Assembly: GCA_027625915.1 (NCBI GenBank)
Contig: JANTQA010000023.1
Span: 5,580,001 to 5,644,000, forward strand
From: Anaeramoeba flamelloides
Taxonomy: Eukaryota; Metamonada; Anaeramoebidae
Direction: 5' to 3'
DNA length: 64,000 bases
A program made the position numbers and the translations under genes. The notes beneath the pieces were generated by a model, which saw nothing but the letters and a program-made list of their open reading frames with translations, had not been told where the DNA came from and searched no databases. Positions 45,903-59,250 of this stretch are shown piece by piece. Every line of letters starts with the position of its first letter. The first letter of the stretch is position 1.

Positions 45903-48900
45903 GTAAATATTTTTTATTATTTTTTTTCCAAAATTAATAGGTCATTTATTTATTACTATTTGTTGAAAAATACAAGGAACAAAATTTTCATACAGCTTTC
46001 CTCAAAAAATTTTACAATCAAACAATGTTAGTCACTATAATATTTAAAAATCGATAAAGAAAAGCTTGAGAGATTAATTTTCCTTTTTTAGAAATGGGAA
46101 CTTTGAAGATTTTATTTATATTCTAGGGATGTAGATTTTTTTGGAAAGCCGAATGAAAATTTTGATCTTTTTATTTTGAAATTAACAGTAACACAAAAAA
46201 AAAAAAAACCGATCAACAAACTTGATTTGTAAACTTAAGAGAAATTCGTTATCATTTTAAAAATAAAGTTTATATTTCCCAATTAAAATTTAAAGTTAAA
46301 AGATACTGATCCTTTTTTGTTATAATTTTTATAAATTGAGAAAAAGAAAAATTTACCAAACAATTTTTATTTTGAAGAAATTTCACTTTTAGCAATTTCT
46401 GAGAGTAAGAATGAACCGATAAAATTGTAAATTTGAATCTTATTTTAAAAATATAATATAAATAAATCAAATATTGAATACTAAAAGATCAGAAAAAATT
46501 GATCATCTATTTTATTCACAAATATTCATGACAATTGCTTGAAATTTAATAGATTTAGAAATATTCTATTTTAATTATTAAGAGTATATATAACGGACTA
46601 TTAGTATTAAAATCAGTTATTTAATAATACCTATTATTTTTTTTTCATTAGAATTATTAATTAGAATTGGTTTTATTTTTTTGAAACTCTTCAAAAAATT
46701 GAGAAATAATTGCAAAGTTGATTGTTAATTTTCATCTTTGAGTTATTAATAGTACGATGAAATAATTAAGATTGGGCTTATTAATTATTAATTAGAAATA
46801 ATCAAATTAAAATGAATTTCTTTATGGTTATAAGATGGGTTTTCACAGGTTTTAAAATAATATTTTGGGTGAATTTTTAATTTGATTGATATTTTTTATT
46901 CTTAATTTTTTTTTTCAATAATCTATAAGAAAAAATTGATTTAAACCACTCTTTGAATAAAATAATAATAGTTTTTTTCAAGTTTAAAATAATTATTGTG
47001 TTTTTTTTTTTTTGAAAATTCAGTAGATTTTTTATGCTGATCGATTCCAAAACTCTATGATTTTATTTTTAAAGTGTATTTTTGTTTATTTCCTTCAAGG
47101 ATAATAAGATTTCGTTTTTTTTTTCTGCAACAAAAATAATCTTTTTGGGAATAATTCAGAAAATATCTTGGATTTTCAGTCACAATTTACAACAAAGTAT
47201 CAGATCAAATAAAATCCCTAATTTCCAAAAATATTGATAATTAATAGTTCTTCTAAACCCGTTTTCAGTCAAAGGGGTCCAGTTTTATTGAAGAAATGGA
47301 AGAAATTCTATGATTTAATTCATTACTCTTATCAAACTAAAATTTTCAATTTTTAGATCATAATCATTTTTTCTCATTTTGTAATTTTTTTTTTTTTTTT
47401 GTGAAATTATTGTTTTTTGAATTTTTTTTGATTTTCTTTATCTCTTTTCAACCCCCCCTTTTTTTTTTTTTTTTTTCTTTTTTCTTTTTTCTTTTATAAT
47501 ATTAAGTAAACTTCAGAAACAATTAAACGAGTTGACTGAAATAAAAAATAAACAAAAAAAAAATGAAAAATTCAATTATACTTTAAATCAATATAAATTA
47601 AATTTCATAATAAATGGCCCATCTTACATTTGAATAATGAATTGCTTTTGTATCGTTTTGGAGTTTTTCTTCTCACAATGAAAAGTTTGCAAATAAAAAT
47701 TTTTTTCTCTTTTTTATTTTTTCAAAAGTGTTTTGTTAAAATGGAAAATGAAAATGAGAAATTTGAAAGAAGCAACAGATGAATTAATGAAAAATTTGGG
47801 TTCAAATATGAAAAAGAGATTAGATTTAGGTATTAAAATGGAAGTAGAATCGATAAATAGGTTTTTTTACTTTTTTAAATTGTCTATTTTTCATGTAATG
47901 CTTCTTTTAAAATAAACGTCCCACTTTTTTTAATAGTTTTTTTTTTATTTTTCTTTCTTTTATTTTTAGACAAAAAATAAATATCTCTTGAGTATAATAT
48001 TGAATATTAAAATCTAAATTTTTATATTATAATAGATAACTTCAATTATTAAAAATATTTTTCATTAAAATTTGATTTTTAATGGGCCTATTATTACGAA
48101 AGATAGTTCAGTATAATTTAATATAGAAACCCTTTCCCAAGAAATAAACAATGTAAACACTTCTAGAAAATTGTTTATTATTGATCACCTTTAGCTCAGA
48201 TTTCAAAAAACAAAAATGAATTTCTTAAATTTGATTTGTAGGTAGACCCTTTTTTATAAAAAGACTGTTTTATCTTCTCTTAAGGTTTCGGAAATTGGCT
48301 GAGAAAAAAAAATTTTTTAATATTGGATAAATATTGGTATTATTTTAAAAATAATCAGAAAATTAATAAACCCTTTGAAAAGATTTCAAAAGATAAAAAA
48401 ATTTATATAAACGATAAAAATAAATTGTAATTCCAGAATCCAATATTAATAAAATATCCAACAACTTATAAATAATTAAATAGGCTATATAAAATATTTT
48501 CTTTCACAATTAGTTATAGTCAAGGATTAAATAATTGTGCTAAAAAAATAAACAAAAAATATTATGTTCATAATTATCTAATTATTTTTCTTCCGAAAGA
48601 AACAGATAAAGAAAAATAAATATTACCATTATATATATAAACCCCAATTCAAAATTTTTAACACACCAAAATTCAATTTGTGAAAAAAAAAACTTATTTA
48701 ATCAATTCAAGAAGATTTACTAAATTAGAACCATTCCCTAATTGAAATGTTAACACTTGATTATAAATTACAATAATCGCAAAACAAAAAATAAATAATT
48801 ACCAATACAAATAAATCAAGGACGTGTTAAAAATTTTCGAGAGAGCAAAACAAAAAAATACATTAGTAAATTTGTTTAAATTCTATTCGGATTATTGATC

Positions 48901-49379
48901 GATCAGATGTTAGATACTAGCAACTAATTTTATTTGAGTTCTTCTATTTGGAACAACTCAACTTTAACATAATATCAATTTTTGAAAAAAAAATTGATCC
49001 AACAAAACAAATTACATAATTCAAACAATGGAATGAAAAGAAAAACTAAAAGAGGAAAAAATGATTTTCATATTTTACAAAAATCATGATTATTTCGAAT
49101 TTGAATGAAATTGTATTATTTTTACTATTTTGAACGTATTAGGTGTGTGAAAAATTTTGAATTTTAGTTTATATATATATATATCTATGTATTTGAGATC
49201 ATAATTAAAAACAATCATGAAAAAAATGAATCAAAAGGAGGACTACCCATATCATTCAAAAAAATTAATATAAACCTTATTTCAGAAATTCATTATCCAA
49301 ACCAATATTTCGAATTAATTATTTTCAGTGAAAATTTTTTATATATTGATATTTATGAGAATAAAACATACCGATATAA
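45903..49379. other. AT-rich intergenic stretch with old repeats
   Basis: The motif GGAAAGCCGAATGAAAATTT recurs near 46143. The segment 46640-47130 is the partner of 23990-24480. A short frame around 47745-47860 (KEATDELMKNLGSNMKKRLD) looks helical and could be an isolated exon ending at AATAG|GTTTTT, but no partner exon is visible. The segment near 48955-49070 resembles 12985-13100. Confidence 0.45.
46640..47130 (+). repeat. Degenerate dispersed repeat, direct partner of 23990-24480
   Basis: Same ordered blocks as the partner copy (ATTAGAATTATTAA, AAAATTGAGAAATAATT, TTTTTTCAAGTTTAAAA). No coding capacity. Confidence 0.4.
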
Positions 49380-49577
49380 TAACACAAGTTCTATTTTTAA
49401 AGTAATGATTTTCACTAAAATATAGCCCATAAAAAAACCTCAAATTAAGGATTACTTAATCTGTTTTTTAAAATATCAAATTATTTTAATCAAATAAAAT
49501 AAAAATTGAATTAATTAAAGATTTTTTATACACTTTAAATTTGATTCAGAATTGCCACCTTAAAAGCGAAACTGACT
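49380..49577 (+). mobile_element. CAGTCAG hairpin family, very degenerate copy
   Basis: Left-arm order is preserved in eroded form (TTCTATTTTTAAAG, CCTCAAATTAAGGA) and the right arm ends CTTAAAAGCGAAACTGACT. Older than the other copies. Confidence 0.55.
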
Positions 49578-49855
49578 ATTTTAATAATTATACAAAACAA
49601 AAATTGACAAATAATCACATTTTATATCAAAAAGTGTCTGGATTTTTCATCTTATAGATATTAAAATTCAAAAAAAAAGCAAAATAAAATTTTTCTACAG
49701 ATCTTCAAATAGCAGAAAAAACAATAATAAATATTTACTAAACAATTATCAAAATAAAAAAAATTACAAAAACTTCAAAATAAATATTAAATAAACCACA
49801 AATAAAATAAAATGACTATTTAGATTATTAATATTCAAAATTATAGACATATTTA

Positions 49856-50050
49856 CAGTCATTTCTACTTTTAAGATACCAAATTTCCATAAAATTTAAG
49901 CCACAAAAAAAATCTCAAATCAAAGTACATAATTCTGACTTTCGTAAAATTATTTGTGTAAAAAAAATTCTAAAAAATGTACTTTTAATTGGGTTTTGTC
50001 TGTGTCTTAAATTTCCTTGAAAATTTATGTCTTAAAAGTTGAACTGACTG
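49856..50050 (+). mobile_element. CAGTCAG hairpin element, diverged copy, 195 bp
   Basis: TA on both sides; ends CAGTCATTTCTACTTTTAAG and complement CAGTCAGTTCAACTTTTAAG. More substitutions than the copies at 41-43 kb. Confidence 0.8.
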
Positions 50051-50739
50051 TAAAAAAAAAACTAATTATAGTACTCATCAAAAAGACTTGAATAATTATT
50101 TCAGTTAAAAAAAATATTTTCAATATTAACCACTTATAAAAATAAAAAGAAACTTATCAGATATTAAGATACCATTTTAAAAGAAAATAAAAATGACAAC
50201 AAGATTGATATATTATTTAAACACATTCTAAATAATTCCAACCCGATTAACCAGATTTTAAAAGAAAAAAAAAAAAACAATAAGAATATGGTATAAATAG
50301 TATTACCCAACATTTTTTTCAAATATCAATTTTTTTAGAATTGACCTTTAAAGAAATAATAAGTAATAAGTAGAATAATATCACCTAAAAATAGTTGATA
50401 TTCTGTCTAAAGCAAAACGAAAAATTATTGGATTTTCTTCAGAATTGATTAATTCAAAAATCATACCAAAAGTGATATAATAAAAATTTCAAACGGCACC
50501 CTTAAAACGAAAAATAATGAAAAGAAATGAAAACTTAATTTATTAAAAAAACTACTTCACTGTTTCAATAGCCTTAGAATACCCAATTTTGCCAATTGGC
50601 TATAGACCTGCCTTAAAATGAAAATTTGAAAGAGAATAAAACATGTAAAAAAAAATGAAACAAATTTGAAAAGACTATTTTCATTTTTTCCATATTTCTT
50701 TCACTATTTATTTTCAAAAGAAAAATTTACTTTCGGGGT
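50051..50739. other. Upstream region of the small coiled-coil gene
   Basis: AT-rich; presumably contains the promoter. No recognisable motif. Confidence 0.45.
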
Positions 50740-51099
50740 ATGTCTAATTTCATCGATCTTGTCAAACTTGATGAGCAAATCAAAAAAAATGAAATAATTT
50801 ATCAAATTAAAATGACAAAAGGACAAAACGAACTAACTGAAGAAGAAATCAAATTAATTACAGAACAGATCCGTATCGAAAAGGTGAAGCTGAGTGATCA
50901 CCAAACAGAATCTTCCTTCCTTGTAAATAGAATTGATGAAGTTAATAAATTGTCACGTGAATTTGAGATATTTTTACATTCAGACAGCGATAATGAAAGC
51001 GAAAATGAAAAAGAAAAAAAAAATGAAGAAGAAAATACCGAAGAAGAAAAAGAAAAAAAAGATAGTAGAAGTGAAAGTGAAAGTGAAAGTGAAAATTAA
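50740..51099 (+). CDS. Small helical protein with acidic Ser/Glu tail, unknown function
   Basis: ATG-started, 119 residues. Residues 1-80 are predicted helical with heptad-like hydrophobics (LVKLDEQIKKNEIIYQIK, EEEIKLITEQIRIEKVKL, FLVNRIDEVNKLSREFEIFL), suggesting a coiled coil. Residues 81-119 are a Glu/Lys/Asn low-complexity tail ending in SESESESEN. Codon use (GAT/GTC/CTG mixes) is less A/T-driven than in chance frames nearby. No family recognised; it may be a subunit or adaptor. Whether further exons exist is not visible, since the frame ends at TAA with no candidate donor. Confidence 0.5.
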   Translation: MSNFIDLVKLDEQIKKNEIIYQIKMTKGQNELTEEEIKLITEQIRIEKVKLSDHQTESSFLVNRIDEVNKLSREFEIFLHSDSDNESENEKEKKNEEENTEEEKEKKDSRSESESESEN

Positions 51100-51794
51100 A
51101 AGGAAAAGGAGAATAAATAGAATGATCATTTACACGAGAAGGTAGCAGATTGAAACCCCTTCATATTCTCGCAACAACGATCATTTACCTCAGGCTTAAA
51201 CAACAATTGTTGGGTTTTAATCAAAAAACAATTTGGACAAAAATCCCTAAAATAAAAATAGAAAAAGAATTTATCCGAAAAATGAAAAACTTTTTTATTT
51301 TTTTATCACTTATTATCCTCTCTTTCTTCTCACGGTTACTTCAGTGTCAACTTTAAAATCTTTGTAGAATAATTATAGTCCTATTGCTGAATAACCATGG
51401 TTCGAGCTTAGAAGATTTGATCATACTTTTAACGAGAAGATGATTTTTTATTATTGTGTTTTTAATTTTTTTTCCAAGTAAAGCCAAGATCATTTATCAA
51501 ACAAGTAAATTGAACCAACCTTGAAGATAATTTTAAGCACAAAGCCAATTATATTATTTTTTTTTAATGATTTTTGGATTTTTGAACTCTTGTTAAAATG
51601 ATCTATATATAACCAAGAACTGCTTGTGTTGAAGAGGGTCGATGAGTATTATCGAACACGACAAGAAGAGCACAAAAATTGGAGTCACTTTTTTTTACTT
51701 GACAAACACTTTGTTTTTTTGAAATTGTTCAAAATTTTGAAAGGAATTACAAGATCAAAATTTAATAACTTTCAATTTTTAAGTTTTAAATAAT

Positions 51795-52560
51795 TAAAAC
51801 TTTTAAAAACAGGTAATTTAAACAGTTTTCCACTTTTTGGTTTTCATAAAAAGAGTTTCAGGTTATTGAAAGCTAGGTTAGGTTAGTTTTATTTTCCATA
51901 AATATCAAAAAATTTCAATTAAATTTCAAAAGTTTATCGTTCGTTAATAATTATTTTTTACCCTTTTTTGTCTTATCGTTGTGGAAAAAAAGTAGGAATA
52001 GGTTTTTAATTGTGAACAGAAACTGAAAATTCAATTTAAGATCAATTAATAAAAGAATAAATAAATAAAGACAAAATGAAGTATTCAACACAACAACAGT
52101 TTTTTTAATACTATCTTTTGGTATGGGCTTTTCTTTGGTTGATTAATTTTTAAAAATTTGTCTAAAAATTGACTTTTTTTGGTAATCTCCAAAACTACAA
52201 GAACAATTTTGATAAGAAAGGAGATTTAAAGTGTGTTTGTTGGTTCGATTGAAAATAATATAATGGACTATTATTTGAATTTAATTGGTTTCTTCTTTTT
52301 ATTGATTTTACTTTTCATTTTCAGTTTCTGTGGTTCTATTAATGTTCCCAATTAAAAACTGTGTTGAACTTTTTTTCCTGTTTTACTTTTTTTCCAAAAT
52401 GGGAAATAACTTTCCACTTTTCAGGTTTTCATCAAAAACAGTTTCAGGTGATTTAAAGTTTACAAGTATTTTCTTTTCGATAACTTTCAAGAATTTCAAT
52501 TAAATTCACAAGATTATCTTTTGGTAATTATTTATTTTTCCTCTTATTTGGCTGATTAAA
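51795..52560 (+). repeat. Degenerate direct repeat, ~580-bp period
   Basis: TTTCCACTTTTT-GGTTTTCAT, AAGAGTTTCAGGT and TTTCAATTAAATTTC at 51830-51960 recur as TTTCCACTTTTCAGGTTTTC, AACAGTTTCAGGT and TTTCAATTAAATTC at 52412-52540. A related piece (GGTTCTATTAATGTTC) lies at 52334 and near 17865. Confidence 0.5.
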
Positions 52561-53989
52561 GTTTGTATCAATTATTTGAAATTTAAAAAAATATGAAAGA
52601 ATATCAGAGACTAAAATCTTACATACTACCAGTCTGATAGTTCCGAAAAAGTCTTGAAAGTATTTGTATGGATTGTGCTATTCTTGTCTTGAAGAAACAT
52701 ATTTTCAACAAAGATCATTCAATTTTTTGTTCTTGTTTTTTGGGTTACCAAACCTTTAGTTTGTAGTGTACACTTACACCATTTAATTCCCAACCTCGTC
52801 CAATTGATTATTGGTTGTTTTCTCAGAGCAAAAAAAAAACATTCAAGAGTGATAATCACCAAAAAGAGTATTTTAAGAACAAACAGATCAAGTCTCTATC
52901 TTAAGGTTTACAAACCCTGAAATTTGAAAAAAAGATTATTTTGTATTTGGCGTTATGATGTGATATTTTGGTTCTTAGCTGATCGATCTTGTACTTGGTA
53001 TCGGTTTTAAGGGTGGTTAAAAATGGAAATTTTTTGTAATTTATTTTTTTTTTCCTAAAATACAAATTTATGTGAATGAGACTAATAGGTTTGGAAAAGT
53101 ACTTCAAATAAAAATGTAGATTTTTGGATTATCAATTACAATTTTTTATTAGGTTTAATATTATTTGGATCTTTTAAAAAATTAAATATCTTTTTTTGGC
53201 AATTGAGTAAAAAGGAAATATTTCATTTACCATCCACAATTTAAAAATTATTTTTAAATCTTCCTATCTATTAAACACCCACTCTTCAATTCATATTTTT
53301 CTGAGAAAAAAAAAAAAATTGTCAAAAAATATCATTTTGAATAACTATGTAAAACCGATACTAAGTACAAGATCAATTAGTAAAGAACCAAAGTATCATA
53401 CTGTGACACCCATTTCAATATATTTTTTTTTCGTTTCAGCATTTATAAACCTTATCACATTATTAGGGTTAATATATATTTTTTTTATACTGAAATTCTA
53501 AAAATAATGTAAAAAACTGAAAAAAAAAAAAAAACCAGAGAAACTACTAATTCAAGAACATTTAACAATATTTTAATATATTTAAAAATATTTTATTGCT
53601 CGTTTCTGCTGAAAAAAACTGAATTGAACAAACAATAAAACTTAAAAAAAAATATTTAAACAGATAGTGAAAAAACTCATTACTTAAGAGGTTAAAAAAA
53701 AAGAATTAATCATGAAAAGAAAATAAAATTCAAGGTTCAATAATTTAACCTGGATTCACTCCATACTAAAGTAGTGACTTGAAACACAAAGGCGAATTGT
53801 AATATTACCTTCTTTTGATTGACATAATCCAATAACAAAAAAAAAAAAAATTGATTATCTTTTGATTGAAAAAATTCAAATAACAAAAAAAAAAAAAATT
53901 GAGAGGAGCTCATCCTCAAAAAAACCATTCTAAAAAAAAGTTTCAAAATATTCTCAATTCCAAAAAATCAAAATTTTTAAAAAAAATTT

Positions 53990-54410
53990 ATCTTGTTTAT
54001 TTGTTTTAAATGTCTAAAGGGTTAAATTTCAACAATTTAAAGGGAATTGCTTTCTATTTGGACACATTCAATTTAATTCCATTTAATCTAATTATTAGCT
54101 AGATTACAACTCCCTGTATTTGAAAAAGTAAGGATTTTGTAAGATTCTTGTGAAAATAATAACTTAATTTAGGAAATAGTAAAAAAAAAAATCTTTGAGA
54201 TCTAAAAAAGTGCCAAAGATCGACATTTCAAAATCAACATAATAGTTTTCAAAATTATAATTCCTATCTATTCTAATTGGAAATAGTGTATCTTTCTTTT
54301 TCAATTTTTTCTCAAAATGACCTCTTTTTTAATTATTGATTTTTGTAGATCAATCCCATTTCACATGTTGGATATTTTTTGATTGGTATTAGGCACTCAA
54401 TAAAATTACA
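53990..54410 (+). repeat. Degenerate dispersed repeat, direct partner of 30770-31200
   Basis: Same block order as the partner (GGATTTTGTAAGATTCTT, AAAATTATAATTCC, TTATTGATTTTTG, CACATGTTGG, CAATAAAATTA). Confidence 0.45.
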
Positions 54411-55008
54411 AATTTATATTTTACTTTTCAAAAAATTATTTTTAACAGTAATGAATCGACTCTTAAATGCTAAAATAAAAAAAGAAATTGAATTTCTCAA
54501 GAAATTACTGTTCATTTTGTGGTTACAATTTGAATTCTTTTTGATAAGAAATAAAATGAAAATAAAATGGATATGAAATGGAAATTCTATTGATTATCAT
54601 TTACTGTCATTTTATAATCATTTCAAATTAACATTCAACCTTTTAAAAATAAAAAAAAAAAAAAAAAATATTATATTAAAACTTTAAAGGATTAAACCAC
54701 ATGTTTTTTTTTGAAGATAATATAAACAAGTTAAAAAAGCCTACCAAGAATGTTCACTTTGAAAAATAATAAGATATACCAAAAAAAAACTCTTATTTCC
54801 AGTTCACTACAAAATTTCGAATTATTCTATTCCTAAAACAGGGTGAAAATACCTAGATCAAATGCATTTTTTCTTCTGGTCATATTTAGATAATATCCAC
54901 GACTGTATAAATTAAAGCTTCCACATCAAAAGTTTAATCTTTAACCACTATCAAAAATGTATATAAAATGTTATTTAAATTATTATTTAAATTATTGATA
55001 AAATGGTA

Positions 55009-55205
55009 CAGTCAGTTTTACTTTTAAGGTACAAACTTTCAACCAAATTTAAGGCACAAAAAAAATCTCAAATTAAGGCACAAAATTCAAATTCTAGTAA
55101 AAATAAATTGTAAAAAAAAATATTACAAATTTTTTGCCTTAATTTGAGATTTTTTTGTGCCTTAAATTTCGTTGAAAGTTTGTACCTTAAAAATGAAACT
55201 GACTG
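55009..55205 (+). mobile_element. CAGTCAG hairpin element, 197 bp
   Basis: TA on both sides; left CAGTCAGTTTTACTTTTAAG, right complement CAGTCAGTTTCATTTTTAAG. Full-length. Confidence 0.9.
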
Positions 55206-55902
55206 TAATTTAACAGTAAAAAACAGAAGAGGTAAAAGTTGAAAAATTATAACTAAACTATCAATAAAGAAGAAAAAATGGAGAGAATACCCAGAAAAAA
55301 AAAAAGAAAGCATCTTACATTAAAACTAGATAAAAATGAAATCATATAATTACAATGACATTAAACAAAAATAGTAACAAATTAGAATTTTCAAAAAAGG
55401 AAATTGGCAAGATAAATCAATAATATCATAATTATTATCAGTTTAATTTTTTATCGAAAGAGAAACCACAAAAATCAATATTTAAAAAATAAATAATTTG
55501 AAATTTTAAATCAAAATATAGAAATAAAATGGAATCATAATATTTTTGTTCATATACACTTTTACTTATACATAGAATAACTGTTTCAATTTTTTAAAAA
55601 TTGTTATTTTTTTATTAAAAAATATATAATATTAGACTTAATCCCATGAATGTGTTATATTACGTTTACTTTCTTCCTTCATAATAAATATTAAAAAATT
55701 ATTTTGGTATATCAACCCCCCTGATAATTTTAAAACATTCATTTTATTAACTTAAAGCAATACATAATGTTTTCAAGGATTAATATATAAATTTTTCTTT
55801 AAAATGAACACAAAATTTGTTTTACAAATAATGATAATAGTTTATAATTGTTATTTGAAGAAAAAATACGATATAAGTCGAATAATAGGTCAAGAGAGAA
55901 GT

Positions 55903-55934
<32 letters not shown>
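55206..55934. other. AT-rich stretch ending in (TA)n
   Basis: No gene seen. The final ~31 bases are a TA microsatellite abutting the nested palindrome. Confidence 0.55.
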
Positions 55935-55939
<5 letters not shown>

Positions 55940-57341
55940 TAAGGACCAGGATCGACCCACTCCGATTTTTAAATTTTTATCCACAAATTTTTGTACTCTG
56001 AGAGTGTGACAATTATTGATATAACCTAGCGGGGGAGGCATATATAAATTTTTCTATCTTTTTCAAAAAAACAGTAGATCGCGAAATTTTTAATTTTTTC
56101 AAAATTATTTTTGTACTTAATTGGTCCAATAAAATGAATTTTCGAAATTTTTTTTTTCAAAAATTTGTAATTTTTTCCATTTGGTCTTTTTTTAGATAAA
56201 AATTTTCTAGAATTAAACCACACATTTAAGCTCATGAAAAATTCAAAAATTTCACAATTTTCAAAATTATTATTAGAAAAATACATTTTAATTTAAAATA
56301 ATAATAAATAAATAGTTTAATCATAAATGGGTGGATAATAACAAAATAAGAATCATTTATGTTATCAAAAGAGATTGGGTGTTTCGGGCCGTATGCGTTT
56401 CACGCGCCCGCCCTAAAACCATCCAATTCTTTTGATAACATTAATGATTAAAATTTCGTCTTGGTCCACCCCAATTTTTTTCCCGCCCATGACGAAATTT
56501 TAATCATTAAGGTTACCAAAAGAATTGGGTAGTTTTAGGGCGGTCACGCGAAAAAAAATCGAAATACAATTTACATTTGGAAAAATAATATGTAAATAAG
56601 AAAATTGTAAAAATTTTATGTCTTTTTAATATTTTAATTCACATAAAATGAAAACACATAAAAATTCTTATTTCAAATTCCAAATAGATTTTCTGTAAAA
56701 TATCCGTGTGCATACACAAAACCACCCAATTCTTTTGGTAACCTTAATGATTAAAATTTCGTCATGGGTGGGAAAAAAATTGGGGTGGACCAAGACGAAA
56801 TTTTAATCATTAATGTTATCAAAAGAATCGGGTGGTTTTGGGGTGGGCGCGCGAATCGCGTGCACCCTAAAATCACAAATTCTTTTGATAACATTAATAA
56901 TTATGATTTTTTCTATTTTCACCCCCTTTTGGTATGAATGAACTGTTTAAAGGTAAATTTAAGTGTAAATTTTAGTAATTGTTAATTTTTTTATAATTTT
57001 AGATTTTTTCTATATTTTTTTACAAATTTGAATCATTATAAGCAATATAAAAGAGGTATAACCCAGATAATATCACTTGATGTAAATATCACTTAAAAAT
57101 TAAAAAATCATTTTTTTTCAAAAAAAAATTCAAAATTTTAAAATTAAACATCGAATTAAACTCAAAAATAATTTTGAAAAAATTAAAAATTTCGCGATCT
57201 ACTGTTTTTTTGAAAAAGATAGAAAAATTTATATATGCACCCCCCCGCTAGGTTATATCAATAATTGTCACAATCTCAGAGTAAAAAAAATTTAGGATAA
57301 AAATTTAAAAATCGGAGTGGGTCTATATGGTCCTTAAAGGG
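55935..57341. mobile_element. 1.4-kb nested palindromic element inserted in a TA microsatellite
   Basis: Outer terminal inverted repeats of about 178 bp begin CCCTTTAAGGACC at 55935 and at the complement of 57341. They share GACCCACTCCGATTTTTAAA, GACAATTATTGATATAACC, TAGCGGGGG and AACAGTAGATCGCGAAATTT with few differences. TA repeats lie outside both ends. The inner part (56350-56910) is a second palindrome with unusually high GC: a unit CAATTCTTTTGRTAACMTTA occurs six times in alternating orientation, accompanied by TGATTAAAATTTCGTC and by GC-rich CACGCGCCCGCCC-like pieces. No coding capacity. Most likely a nonautonomous long-TIR foldback; its transposase type is not readable. Confidence 0.8.
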
Positions 57342-59250
57342 ATATATATATATATATAATAAAACTAATAAAACAGTATATTTTCATAAAAATTGAAAAA
57401 AATAAAATTCTATGACCGGCTCCCGATTTAGTAACACAATAGTGATATTTTGACCTTCAGAGAAGATCAAAATAACATATTAATAAAAAACAATATAAAT
57501 TTTATACAATACCCCCATAATAATATTGAAATATAAGATTTTTACAAAATAACTTTTGATCTTCCAATAAAATAAAAAATTTGTAAAACAATTGAATATC
57601 AAAAAAAATTACAAAAAAACAAAAACAAAAATGTCAAAGAATATTTACAAATTTTAAATTTCCTAAACAATTTTTTCTTCTAATATCCATTCAACCACTT
57701 TAAACATATACAAATCAATGATTATAATTAATTTTATCGGAGTGGGCAATAGTTCATGTTACAAATTCAAATAAATCATTATAAATTAACCAAAATATTT
57801 GTTTTATTTCACTCATCAACACAATACTAAGATTTATAAATATTTTCTCAAAAGTATTCCAAAACTTTTACCAATATTCTTTTATAGTTCTTTTTCTCTA
57901 GAAAAATAATTTTTGATTTCTACAATTAATTTCATTAAATTCATTGAGTACAATCAATTGTGAAATATATTCATTTGTTTTTGAGTGTATAATAAACAAT
58001 AAAAGATATTTTGAGAACTTTTTATTGTGATTTAATTTATAATTACTATGAAAAGATAGTATGTAACAATCAAAATTTATAAATTTTCAATAAAATATTC
58101 TCTAAATAAATTCATGTTCACCCAAATATGATATCCCTTGGTATGTGGATATTATGGTTAAAAATAATTAAAGAAATAGAAAAGATAATTTCACCTTTTT
58201 ATATATACATGAGACTAATTAAAAAGAAATTAACAGGTAAAGTATGTTAGATCACTAAGAATCAAAAAATGAAAAAGGATGAAATTTTAAGAAAAAAGAA
58301 CCAAGAGTGATGTACCGAATTTTCAATTATTTTTTTTTGGTTATATAATGTATAAAATAACCATGTCTTGCCCGGTTGATCTTTTTGAGACAATAAAGAG
58401 TTTTTTTTCATTTTTTTCTTTTCTTCAAAAGGGTTGTGTTTATCTCAAGAATGTTACAAAATCCGAACACTGTCAAATATAGCAAGTTTTTTAAAAATAA
58501 CCACAAATTAATGAAAAATCAAATTAAATCAATTTTGTACTGATAGAAAATATTTTTTTTCAAATTGAAGTAATTTTTCATTTGAAATACTAAATTTGAA
58601 ATGAGTTAGTTTTTTTTTCGATATCCCAGATATTTTTAATGAAATTGAGAATTCTTTTGTATCCTTTTTTTTGCAATAAAATTTTTTACTTATGAGATTT
58701 CTTTTGAGAATTTTTTTTCAATTGAATTTTTTGCCAATAAAGATTCTTATTTAACTTTTTAATTTGTAATTTTATTTTTTCAACCAATAGAAGTTCAATT
58801 TCACAATTTGATTTTCTGTTGTCTTGAATTTTATCAATCAAAAGAAGGGTATTTCCACAATACCATAATTTGTTTCAAGTTACTCATTGAGTATGAAGTA
58901 AATCCATGTTGCTGACGAGTCCTTTAAAGTTATTTTCTGAATTTTTGAGTTTTTATTAAAAATTTTTTTTTAATTCGATCATAACGAATCAGTCGAATAA
59001 AATATTTAATTTTCAACTGTTTGAGAACAAAAATATTGTATAGAAGATGAAAAAAATTCTTAACAAAATGAGGCAAAAATAATAAAATTTTAAAAAAACA
59101 AATGCTTGAAATATCCTAAGTTTTTATTTGTTGTAAATGAACAAGTTACCCTTCATGTAGTTTTGTACTTTTGTTGGTTATAAAAGAAAAAAAAAAAAAA
59201 AAAATCAAAAATAAAATAAAAAATAAACCAAAATAAAAATATAATATATT
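57342..59250. other. AT-rich intergenic stretch
   Basis: No gene seen. Begins in the TA microsatellite outside the palindrome and ends in the 3' flank of the Ariadne-type gene, with an A run near 59190-59205. Confidence 0.55.

Larger units (their letters stand above)
51100..55008. other. AT-rich intergenic stretch with degenerate repeats
   Basis: No convincing gene. It holds a ~580-bp-period direct repeat (51795-52560), a hairpin near 52742-52916, and the partner (53990-54410) of the 30770 repeat. The frames 51150-51356 and 53319-53501 lack an ATG or any motif. Confidence 0.5.
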
